From positions 1-5,043 of the forward strand of contig WGBT01000050.1 of assembly GCA_015494185.1 (NCBI GenBank): a stretch of 5,043 nt of DNA, in the 5' to 3' direction. The position numbers and the translations under genes were made by a program. Positions 1 to 5,043 of this stretch are shown piece by piece. The notes below the pieces were generated by a model that saw only the letters and a program-made list of their open reading frames with translations, searched no databases and had not been told where the DNA came from. The first letter of the stretch is position 1. Every line of letters starts with the position of its first letter. This DNA is from Hyphomicrobiales bacterium (GTDB lineage Bacteria > Pseudomonadota > Alphaproteobacteria > Rhizobiales > S144-35).

Positions 1-638
1 GATGAAGCATTAGCAGCATTGCGCGAAACGGTTTGTGGTAACAAGGCGGTTGTGATGATCGGACGGCCAGGCGGAGTGACATCCGCTGGCAGAGGTGTCT
101 GGGTGATCGCATTTCCAGGATAGCCTTGACCGGAAAACCGCAAGGTCACAAAACGGGCGCCATAAGCCGCCCCCCCTGTCTTGACGTGAAGATCATTCCA
201 GCCATTGGTGCTGTGCTTCCCGATCAGGATTGGCGGTTTGACCCGCTTGGTGGTTGATACCGGCACATAACCAAGTCGCTCACGGCGGAAAATGGTCAGC
301 GCACAGCCCGTTGGCGCACACCAGCTTTCACCTGTAAAAAAGGCCAGTCCTTCCGGCTTGCCATCGCCATCGAGATCGGCTTCAGCCTGTATCACCGGGC
401 CTTTTTTATGGCCCTTATTGATCCGGTAATGTTCAATGGCTGTGGCAATGGCCGCTTTTTCGGCAGCAGAAACCTGAACGGGAATGTTGACACTCTCCGG
501 CGTCAGCGATTGGGCCGCTGCAGTGGTCAACTGAATGGGTTGGTTGTCCGGAAGCGCGCCATAAGTGGCGGGAGTCGAGCTTTGAGCCTGGCACCCGGCA
601 AGCGCAGCAACCACAGCTAAAGCCATCAGCCCCTTCAT
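1..638 (-). CDS. Predicted lipoprotein with a DxDxDG calcium-binding-like motif, partial (3' end outside window)
   Basis: The reverse strand is open from an ATG at 638 to the left edge, giving about 212 residues with no stop. The N-terminus is a short lipoprotein signal: Lys2, a hydrophobic stretch at residues 3-14, and a lipobox LAGC with the acylated Cys at 16. A Pro/Gln/Thr-rich linker follows. Residues 87-96 read ADLDGDGKPE, a DxDxDG loop like those of EF-hand or VCBS/FG-GAP repeats. Next come AFFTGESWC and PTGCALTIF, in which Cys107 and Cys112 could form a disulfide. The family is not recognised and no function is claimed; a periplasmic or membrane-anchored location is inferred. The start is uncertain. 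An in-frame ATG at 680 would add 14 residues (MGWRRVLYGDLKGV), and a GTG lies at 641. The 638 start is preferred because it gives a normal short n-region, although the purine stretch GAAAGGGG lies very close to it. The frame reads coherently throughout, so it looks like a true gene. Confidence 0.75.
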   Translation of the reverse strand, partial: MKGLMALAVVAALAGCQAQSSTPATYGALPDNQPIQLTTAAAQSLTPESVNIPVQVSAAEKAAIATAIEHYRINKGHKKGPVIQAEADLDGDGKPEGLAFFTGESWCAPTGCALTIFRRERLGYVPVSTTKRVKPPILIGKHSTNGWNDLHVKTGGAAYGARFVTLRFSGQGYPGNAITQTPLPADVTPPGRPIITTALLPQTVSRNAANAS

Positions 639-702
639 CACCCCTTTCAAGTCCCCATACAAGACACGCCGCCATCCCATTACCGGCCCTAATTGATGAT
701 AC

Positions 703-717
703 CATGAAGCCTTCATG
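703..717. repeat. Perfect 7-1-7 palindrome upstream of the lipoprotein gene
   Basis: The bases CATGAAG-C-CTTCATG form two exact 7-base inverted arms around one central base. The element lies 65 bases upstream of the preferred lipoprotein start (638) and 23 bases upstream of the alternative start (680). Its position and symmetry suit a dimeric repressor or activator site, but no regulator is identified. It could also be chance. Confidence 0.45.
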
Positions 718-727
718 TTTTTGCTAC

Positions 728-740
728 CGTAAAAGTTACG
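728..740. repeat. Short inverted repeat CGTAA-AAG-TTACG
   Basis: Two perfect 5-base arms are separated by 3 bases, 10 bases upstream (on the reverse strand) of the 703-717 palindrome. Together they make the lipoprotein leader unusually symmetric. A regulatory role is only inferred. Confidence 0.3.
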
Positions 741-901
741 AATACTCCCACCAGACTCACTGGACACTCCGATCATGGCCCGTTGAGGGCCGGGAGCAAC
801 TATTTTCGCACATTTGACTATTTTATATCATGGAATGGCGGAAATTATGGCAGCGAAAACGCCACACTGATTAAAATTTGGTTGTTGCCGGCCTCTTGCC
901 G

Positions 902-1636
902 CTAGCTCACGGCGACATTCACCCTTTGCGGTTTGCCGGAAGACGCACCTGCCGCATCACGAACCACAACCTCAAAGCTTGCGCTGTTGCCTCCCTGGCC
1001 ATTGTGCTGGAATACTATCCTGTTGGCCTCCAAATCGGCCTGGGTGAAGTTGCTGATCTTGGTGCCCGGCGCGCTGGCCATGGCGACATGTCCATTGGTT
1101 TCATTGGAAACCGTATAGGTGAGCTGCTCGGCCCCATCGTCCGGATCCACCGCGGTTAGATCCAGTGTGGTGATGAGAACCGCCTTGCCGCGGCGCACCG
1201 AAACCTGCAAGTCCCCTGCGATCTCAGGCGGAATATTGCGCACCTCGGCACTGATCACCCCGCCTGTTTCGATCTTAATCCGCCCATACTGCACATTGCC
1301 GGTAACCTCGCCATCACGGCCGATATGAATCAGATTGCGGATAAAAACTTCCCCCTGTAAAGTGCCGTGGATTTCCGCCGAAGCGGCTTTCACTGTGCCA
1401 AAAACGCGGCCGCCGGGATGCACAAGCAACTTATCTGTTTGGACAGCACCTTCAAAATAACCGTGAACTTCCAGACTGCCACAATTGCGAATTTCACCTT
1501 TGATAATGGTATCGGGAGAAACTAGAATAAGGCCGCCCCCCTTCGTATTCGCAACTGCCGGTTCAGAAACAGGTGCGGATTCGGTCTTCGCCGTAGCCGA
1601 TGTTTCGGTCGATTGCTGAGACTTGAAGAATACCAT
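902..1636 (-). CDS. Bactofilin fused to a C-terminal CSPG/cadherin-like repeat domain
   Basis: Bactofilins polymerise without nucleotides into cytoplasmic, often membrane-associated, filaments that localise envelope enzymes. This protein is 244 residues from the chosen start. Residues 1-33 are a polar Ser/Thr/Ala/Glu-rich tail. Residues about 35-133 form the beta-helical bactofilin core, with GEIRNCGSLEVHGYFEGAV, GTVKAASAEIHGTLQGEV and GEVTGNVQYGRIKIETGGVI as successive turns. After a short linker (RNIPPEIA), residues about 141-244 resemble the CSPG/cadherin-like repeat: DLTAVDPDD, LTYTV, then SNFTQADLEANRIVFQHNG and SFEVVVRDAAG. That module is normally extracellular, yet no signal peptide or membrane segment is visible here. 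The start at 1636 (MVFFKSQ) is chosen because AAAGGGGGAAG lies 8 bases upstream. A longer form from 1714 would add 26 residues (MANWSKWG...) but has no ribosome binding site and is preceded directly by TATAAA. The bactofilin call is firm; the C-terminal assignment rests on pattern recognition. Confidence 0.9.
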   Translation of the reverse strand: MVFFKSQQSTETSATAKTESAPVSEPAVANTKGGGLILVSPDTIIKGEIRNCGSLEVHGYFEGAVQTDKLLVHPGGRVFGTVKAASAEIHGTLQGEVFIRNLIHIGRDGEVTGNVQYGRIKIETGGVISAEVRNIPPEIAGDLQVSVRRGKAVLITTLDLTAVDPDDGAEQLTYTVSNETNGHVAMASAPGTKISNFTQADLEANRIVFQHNGQGGNSASFEVVVRDAAGASSGKPQRVNVAVS

Positions 1637-1644
1637 AATTGCAA

Positions 1645-1655
1645 CTTCCCCCTTT
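1645..1655 (-). promoter_or_regulatory. Ribosome binding site that decides the bactofilin start
   Basis: The reverse strand reads AAAGGGGGAAG, ending 8 bases before the ATG at 1636. The upstream in-frame ATG at 1714 has only CAGCGTATAAA before it and no purine-rich Shine-Dalgarno element. This favours the 244-residue product. Confidence 0.6.
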
Positions 1656-1945
1656 AATCCATCGCTCAATGATCCATCACCCCGTTCAGGACCCCATTTG
1701 CTCCAGTTCGCCATTTTATACGCTGCAATTACGACAAGCGTGAGTTAAAAATCAGCTTTGGCCGAATTTTTTTGGTATTTTCTTAAAATCTTGAAAATCG
1801 TTGATGGGCTTCCTCGCCAATCCGGCCGTTTTCCAAGGAAAGTTTGGAGTGGAATTGAAAGCGGCGCAATGATATTTTCCCACCTGGGAACGATGGCAAG
1901 CCTGCCCAACGCGGCGAAATATCAAATCGAGAGGATCAAGAGCCC

Positions 1946-1969
1946 CCACAAGACACCCTCCACAAGACA
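1946..1969. repeat. 10-base direct repeat CCACAAGACA, spaced 14 bases
   Basis: CCACAAGACA occurs at 1946-1955 and exactly again at 1960-1969, separated by CCCT. It lies 60-84 bases upstream of the glycosyltransferase start. Tandem half-sites of this kind can bind response regulators, but a spacing of 14 rather than 10-11 makes same-face binding less obvious. The function is unknown. Confidence 0.35.
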
Positions 1970-2029
1970 AGAGACAGAATACAGAATTGAAAGTCAGCAA
2001 GGTGAAAGCGCGTCAAACGGTAACTTCCC

Positions 2030-2872
2030 ATGTTAGACAACACTATAACAAATGAGCGGCCCCAGCAAACGGCCGGGCAAAAATGGCGGGCTTATGTGAT
2101 CAATCTGGATCACTCCACAGACCGTCTTGAGCGAATGCAAAAACGCCTTGAAGCCGCGCAGATCCCATGGCAGCGAGTGCCGGCGATACATGGCGCAACG
2201 CTCAAGCCTCATCAATATGCCGGCATCGACCGCAAGGGCTTTTTGCGCGCCCATGGCCGCCATATCGAGCCGGGAGACATTGGCTGTTATGTCAGCCATA
2301 TCAAGGCGCTGCAGACATTTCTGGCCTCCGATGACGCATTTGGTCTCATCCTCGAAGACGACGTTGCCTTTGAGGACGACTTTCATCTTGTGATGGCCGA
2401 TCTGTTGCAAAACACCCGCCATTGGGACGTGGTTCAGTTCGCCGGACGGCATCACGGCATGCCGGTCCCCCAATTGAAATTGAGCGGCAACTACCGGCTG
2501 GTCGCCTTCCTCACCCGGCGCACCGGGGCAGGCGCCTATCTGGTCAACCGAAAAGCGGCGCAAAGCTATATCGAGAAACTCTATCCGATGCAGGTTCCCT
2601 ATGATCACGTCTATGACCGGGCGTGGAAATTCAAACTGAAGATCCGCGGGGTCCTGCCGCTGGTCGTTCGGGCGCAACTGCGCAAGGACAGCACCATTTT
2701 ACCGCAACGTAAAGCCAAGCAGAAATATCGCAAACCAGCGGCCTATGTGCTGCCGAAATTTTTGTCCCGCAGCCTCAACGAAATCAACCGAGGGCTTTAT
2801 AGCTTGACCCGCGGTCTGTTCATCCCGCGTTGTTCCTGGCCAAAGGAGGCAAAAGATGAGCGGCGCCAATGA
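2030..2872 (+). CDS. GT25-family glycosyltransferase (LgtB/LpsA type)
   Basis: This 280-residue product matches the glycosyltransferase family 25 layout and usual length. GT25 enzymes typically transfer galactose, or a related sugar, from a nucleotide sugar to lipooligosaccharide or another surface glycan at the cytoplasmic face of the inner membrane. Visible landmarks are AYVINLDHSTDRLERM (21-36, the family N-terminus), GDIGCYVSHIKAL (82-94), the acidic ILEDDVAFEDDF (107-118, thought to bind the metal and nucleotide sugar), GAGAYLVNRKAAQ (167-179) and DHVYDRAWKF (192-201). There is no signal peptide or clear membrane segment; the C-terminus is basic, which could hold it at the membrane. The donor and acceptor cannot be read from sequence. 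The ATG at 2030 has only a weak ribosome binding site, so initiation may be inefficient. The 3' end overlaps the mlaF start by 17 bases in another frame, which suggests co-transcription and possibly translational coupling. Confidence 0.9.
   Translation: MLDNTITNERPQQTAGQKWRAYVINLDHSTDRLERMQKRLEAAQIPWQRVPAIHGATLKPHQYAGIDRKGFLRAHGRHIEPGDIGCYVSHIKALQTFLASDDAFGLILEDDVAFEDDFHLVMADLLQNTRHWDVVQFAGRHHGMPVPQLKLSGNYRLVAFLTRRTGAGAYLVNRKAAQSYIEKLYPMQVPYDHVYDRAWKFKLKIRGVLPLVVRAQLRKDSTILPQRKAKQKYRKPAAYVLPKFLSRSLNEINRGLYSLTRGLFIPRCSWPKEAKDERRQ
2842..2849 (+). promoter_or_regulatory. Strong ribosome binding site for mlaF, inside the glycosyltransferase gene
   Basis: AAAGGAGG stands 6 bases before the ATG at 2856, near-ideal for initiation. 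It lies inside the last codons of the glycosyltransferase gene. It fixes the mlaF start at 2856, so the atypical Pro/Ala-rich N-terminus is probably translated. Confidence 0.85.
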
Positions 2873-3803
2873 CCGCGCCCGGCCGCCGCGTGTTCCAAAA
2901 CACCCCGGTGACGCGCCTCCCCCTTCCCGGCAGGCAGAGCTGAACAGGGCGGCTGCAGGCGCTTTTGCGAACACACCCACGAAAAAGGCGGCTCCCGCAG
3001 AGAAGGCAAATAAGGCAAATGGCGCTCCCCCGCCAATCGAGGTCTGCAACCTGCATAAGCGTTTTGGTTCGCAAGTGGTTTTCAACGGCCTCGATCTCAA
3101 GGTTCACCGTGGTGAAATTCTCGGCATTGTCGGGGGCTCGGGACAAGGTAAATCCGTGCTGTTGCGTTGCCTGATCGGACTGCTGCCCCCAGATCGCGGC
3201 CAGATCAAGATTTTTGGTCACGATGTGGCCAAGCTCTCCCTGAAACAGCGGCTTGATATAGACACCCGCCGCGGAGTGTTGTTTCAAGATGGCGCTTTAT
3301 TTGGCGCGCTTTCGGTGCTGCAAAATATCCAGGTCCCCATGCGCGAACATCTCGATCTGCCTGAAAAACTGATGCGCGAACTGGCCATGTTGAAGCTGGC
3401 CATGGTCGGTTTGCCCCCTGATGCAGCACACAAATTCCCCGCAGACCTGTCCGGCGGGATGCGCAAACGGGCCGGGCTGGCGCGCGCCTTGGCGCTCGAT
3501 CCGGAAATCGTCTTCTTGGATGAGCCGACCGCGGGCCTTGATCCCATCGGGGCGGCCGATTTCGATCTTCTCATTCGGAAATTGCAAACCACGCTGGGCC
3601 TTACCGTCTTCATGGTGACCCACGATCTCGACAGTATTTTCACGGTTTGTGACCGGGTGGCGGTCTTGGCAGATCAGAAAATCGTTCGCATCGGCTCCCC
3701 CTTGGCGCTTCGCCGTGATCCCGGCCATCCCTGGATCAAGGAGTATTTTTGTGGCATCCGCGGCCGCAATGCCAGGCTCCATCCCCCTGCAACAAAACCA
3801 TAA
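2856..3803 (+). CDS. mlaF: ABC transporter ATP-binding protein, MlaF type (lipid transport)
   Basis: MlaF is the cytoplasmic ATPase of the MlaFEDB complex, which moves phospholipids between inner and outer membrane. The 315-residue product has a complete ATPase: Walker A GGSGQGKS (93-100), Q-loop LFQDGALFG (142-150), signature LSGGM (198-202), Walker B IVFLDEP with Asp222 and Glu223, D-loop AGLD (226-229) and switch His256 in VTHDLD. The FQDGALFGALSVLQNI segment and the ending HPWIKEYFCGIRGR are characteristic of MlaF-type ATPases rather than importers in general. Residues 1-60 are an extra Pro/Ala/Lys-rich stretch likely to be disordered; the family normally begins near IEVCNLHKRFG at 61. 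The strong ribosome binding site supports the full-length start. It overlaps the glycosyltransferase gene upstream and lies about 200 bases before mlaD. No permease gene (mlaE) adjoins it here, so its membrane partner must be encoded elsewhere. Confidence 0.92.
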   Translation: MSGANDRARPPRVPKHPGDAPPPSRQAELNRAAAGAFANTPTKKAAPAEKANKANGAPPPIEVCNLHKRFGSQVVFNGLDLKVHRGEILGIVGGSGQGKSVLLRCLIGLLPPDRGQIKIFGHDVAKLSLKQRLDIDTRRGVLFQDGALFGALSVLQNIQVPMREHLDLPEKLMRELAMLKLAMVGLPPDAAHKFPADLSGGMRKRAGLARALALDPEIVFLDEPTAGLDPIGAADFDLLIRKLQTTLGLTVFMVTHDLDSIFTVCDRVAVLADQKIVRIGSPLALRRDPGHPWIKEYFCGIRGRNARLHPPATKP

Positions 3804-4004
3804 TTCTGCCGTTTTGCCATTCTGCCGCAGCGCAATTGCACCCCACCTGTGGTAATTTTATCATTTCATCTAAAGCCGAAGCAGGATAGATTGTCCGCTA
3901 CAATGTAAAAAGCAGCTGATTGGGTCTTGCAGATCGAGCCAAGTTGGTTTGATCAGACACAGAATTTTAGAACTTGGAAGGAGCCCGCGGGGCGGTGTGC
4001 CGTT
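3804..4004. other. Spacer between mlaF and mlaD
   Basis: The spacer is about 200 bases, long for genes of one complex. ATTCTGCCG occurs twice, at 3803-3811 (overlapping the mlaF stop) and 3819-3827, with a 16-base period. No GC-rich stem followed by a T-run is visible, so read-through from mlaF is possible. A weak promoter candidate is listed separately. The mlaD frame is open upstream to a TTG at 3927, but that extension does not look like protein of this family. Confidence 0.5.
3836..3864 (+). promoter_or_regulatory. Weak sigma70-like promoter candidate before mlaD
   Basis: TTGCAC (3836-3841) and TATCAT (3859-3864) are separated by 17 bases. The -10 matches the consensus at 5 of 6 positions, the -35 at only 3 of 6. 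Transcription from here would leave a leader of about 130 bases before mlaD. A second -10-like hexamer, TACAAT at 3899-3904, has no suitable -35. This is a suggestion only. Confidence 0.2.
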
Positions 4005-5030
4005 ATGGAAACCAAAGCCAACCATATTCTCATTGGCATTTTCGTGCTGGCGATGACCGCCATTGGCGCGGGCTTCCTCTATTGGATGGCAGGTTGGGGA
4101 GCTGGCACCAAAGGCAAACATTACACCATTTTGTTCGATGGTGACGTCAGCGGCCTGACAACCGCCTCAAGCGTCTTGTTCAACGGCCTCAAAGTCGGTT
4201 CGGTCCGCAGTCTCGAACTTTACAAAAAAGATGCCCGGAAAGTTAAGGTTTTGATCACGGTCGATCCTGCCACCCCGGTGCGGGAAAATTCACGTGCCAA
4301 GATCACCACCCAGGCGTTGACAGGGTTTGCTGCGATTCAACTCACTGCCGGCACCCCTGAGGCGGAATTGCTGGTTTCAAAGGCGGCCCCGCCCTATCCG
4401 GTGATCAAAGCCGATCCCCGCATTTCAGCCAGTCTGACCCAAGCGGTTCCTGAAACTCTAAGCCATGCCAATGCGCTGTTGACACGGCTTACCGATCTGG
4501 TCGCCCATAACGAAGAGTCGGTGGCCAAGTCTGTGCGCAATATCGAAACCATGACAAGTGATGTTCGGGGGATCATTCAAGACAACCGCGCCTCGATTGA
4601 TGCAACCATCAAGAACATCGAAGCGGTTTCACGGATGCTGCAAAAAAACAGCGGGAATATCGAAACCATCATTGAGAACACCAAGCAACTTTCGATGCGT
4701 TTCAACACAATCGCCGACAAGCTTGAAAAAGCGGTCGATGGTTTCAACCTTTATATGTCCAGTGATGGCAGTTCCCTGATTGGACAGGCCAAAGAAGCCA
4801 TTTTATATTTTCGCAATCTGGCAAAAAAACTGGATCAGTCTTTGGGCCAAGGGGCAGGAGAAGTCATGGCCTTGGCGAAAAGGAGTCTGCGCGAAGTCGA
4901 ACCTTTTATTCGTGATGCCAAACGCGCCTTTCAGGCCGTTGAACGGCTGATGTCGGAACTTGAGAGAAATCCTCAAAGTCTGATTTATGGCAAAAATGGG
5001 AATCAGTCGACTTATGCTTCCGGTCAGTAA
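4005..5030 (+). CDS. mlaD: MlaD-type MCE-domain lipid transport protein
   Basis: MCE proteins form hexameric periplasmic rings, anchored in the inner membrane, that carry lipid between the permease and downstream carriers. This 341-residue product begins METKANHILIGIFVLAM, typical of alphaproteobacterial MlaD proteins. It has a single membrane segment at about 8-29. The MCE domain spans about 38-117 (YTILFDGDVSGL, then VLFNGLKVGSV, and TTQALTGFAAIQLT near its end). Residues about 150-325 form a long, largely helical, coiled-coil-prone tail, ending near RNPQSLIYG. It is much longer than E. coli MlaD (183 residues) because of this tail. The start at 4005 is set by family resemblance: GGAAGGAG at 3976-3983 lies 21 bases away, too far to serve, and only a weak GGCGG at 3991-3995 is well placed. 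A TTG start at 3927 would add 26 residues without family support. It follows mlaF in the same direction; 13 bases remain after the stop. Confidence 0.92.
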   Translation: METKANHILIGIFVLAMTAIGAGFLYWMAGWGAGTKGKHYTILFDGDVSGLTTASSVLFNGLKVGSVRSLELYKKDARKVKVLITVDPATPVRENSRAKITTQALTGFAAIQLTAGTPEAELLVSKAAPPYPVIKADPRISASLTQAVPETLSHANALLTRLTDLVAHNEESVAKSVRNIETMTSDVRGIIQDNRASIDATIKNIEAVSRMLQKNSGNIETIIENTKQLSMRFNTIADKLEKAVDGFNLYMSSDGSSLIGQAKEAILYFRNLAKKLDQSLGQGAGEVMALAKRSLREVEPFIRDAKRAFQAVERLMSELERNPQSLIYGKNGNQSTYASGQ

Positions 5031-5043
5031 CAAAGAACCATAA

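Larger units (their letters stand above)
681..901. other. Spacer between bactofilin and lipoprotein genes
   Basis: About 220 bases lie between two leftward genes, and no convincing ORF is present. The stretch includes the palindrome at 703-717, the inverted repeat at 728-740 and a short GGCCC/GGGCC hairpin at 777-791 with a 5-base loop. An AT-rich patch near 810-830 contains TATAAAAT on the reverse strand, but no good -35 hexamer stands at the right distance. There is no GC-rich stem followed by a T-run after the bactofilin stop, so no intrinsic terminator can be called. The size suggests the lipoprotein gene has its own promoter here. Confidence 0.5.
1637..2029. other. Divergent intergenic region between bactofilin and glycosyltransferase genes
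   Basis: About 390 bases separate the leftward bactofilin gene from the rightward glycosyltransferase gene. Both presumably have promoters here. On the reverse strand TATAAA at 1720-1715 is a possible -10 for the bactofilin gene, but no matching -35 stands 16-18 bases upstream. The interval 1741-1800 is AT-rich with a run of seven T. Two small inverted repeats with TTCC/GGAA-type arms occur: TTTCC-AA-GGAAA at 1830-1841 and TTCCC-ACCT-GGGAA at 1877-1890. A 10-base direct repeat lies at 1946-1969, and GAATTGAAAG occurs at both 1852-1861 and 1984-1993. Reading frames on both strands are open for more than 80 codons, but their translations look random and lack ribosome binding sites, so no gene is called. 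Confidence 0.5.

Noticed and set aside
433..705. Leftward open frame of 90 codons overlapping the lipoprotein gene
   Set aside because: It is a frame shadow of the lipoprotein gene, whose own frame gives a lipobox and a coherent domain and stays open to the window edge.
777..791. GGCCC-GTTGA-GGGCC hairpin as a terminator
   Set aside because: The stem has only 5 pairs and neither side is followed by a T-run, so it cannot be called an intrinsic terminator.
880..901. Possible terminator just after the bactofilin stop
   Set aside because: Only a 4-base CGGC/GCCG stem forms, and the nearby T-run is short and displaced.
1637..1714. 26-residue N-terminal extension of the bactofilin from the ATG at 1714
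   Set aside because: No ribosome binding site precedes it, TATAAA abuts it, and a good site precedes the ATG at 1636.
1752..2000. Leftward open frame of 82 codons in the same spacer
   Set aside because: It has no ribosome binding site, its translation looks random, and it overlaps the opposite open frame and the repeat elements.
1758..2036. Rightward open frame of 92 codons in the divergent spacer, starting with TTG and overlapping the glycosyltransferase start
   Set aside because: It has a weak start, no ribosome binding site and a translation that resembles no known protein. The region looks like regulatory spacer.
3927..4004. TTG-started N-terminal extension of MlaD
   Set aside because: The extra 26 residues lack any family resemblance and would place polar sequence before the expected METKAN start and membrane segment.

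Overview
The window looks like chromosomal DNA of a Gram-negative alphaproteobacterium, possibly of the Hyphomicrobiales or a related order. The reasons are an MCE protein that begins in the style usual for that class, an adjacent MlaF-type ATPase, a bactofilin, a GT25 glycosyltransferase and moderate GC content judged by eye. Taxonomy is inferred from gene style only. No RNA gene, insertion sequence, CRISPR array or phage gene was seen.

Layout. The left part is transcribed leftwards. It holds a partial gene for a predicted lipoprotein with a DxDxDG calcium-binding-like motif (1-638, running off the left edge) and, upstream of it, a bactofilin gene (902-1636). The bactofilin is unusual: its polymer-forming domain is followed by a C-terminal domain resembling a CSPG/cadherin-like repeat. 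A spacer of about 390 bases (1637-2029) separates this leftward pair from the rightward genes and must hold divergent promoters, but no strong promoter match was found in it. The right part is transcribed rightwards: a GT25 (LgtB/LpsA-type) glycosyltransferase (2030-2872), an MlaF-type ABC ATPase that overlaps it by 17 bases (2856-3803), a spacer of about 200 bases, and an MlaD-type MCE protein (4005-5030). The window ends 13 bases later.

How the genes fit together. All five products can be tied to the cell envelope. MlaF and MlaD belong to the system that moves phospholipids between the inner and outer membranes. GT25 enzymes usually add sugars to lipopolysaccharide or other surface glycans. 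Bactofilins form cytoplasmic scaffolds that position envelope machinery. The fifth gene is a predicted lipoprotein. The permease gene mlaE, which normally accompanies mlaF and mlaD, is not in the window, and a glycosyltransferase gene lies directly upstream of mlaF. The two points most worth checking are the bactofilin-cadherin-like fusion and this glycosyltransferase-mlaF coupling.
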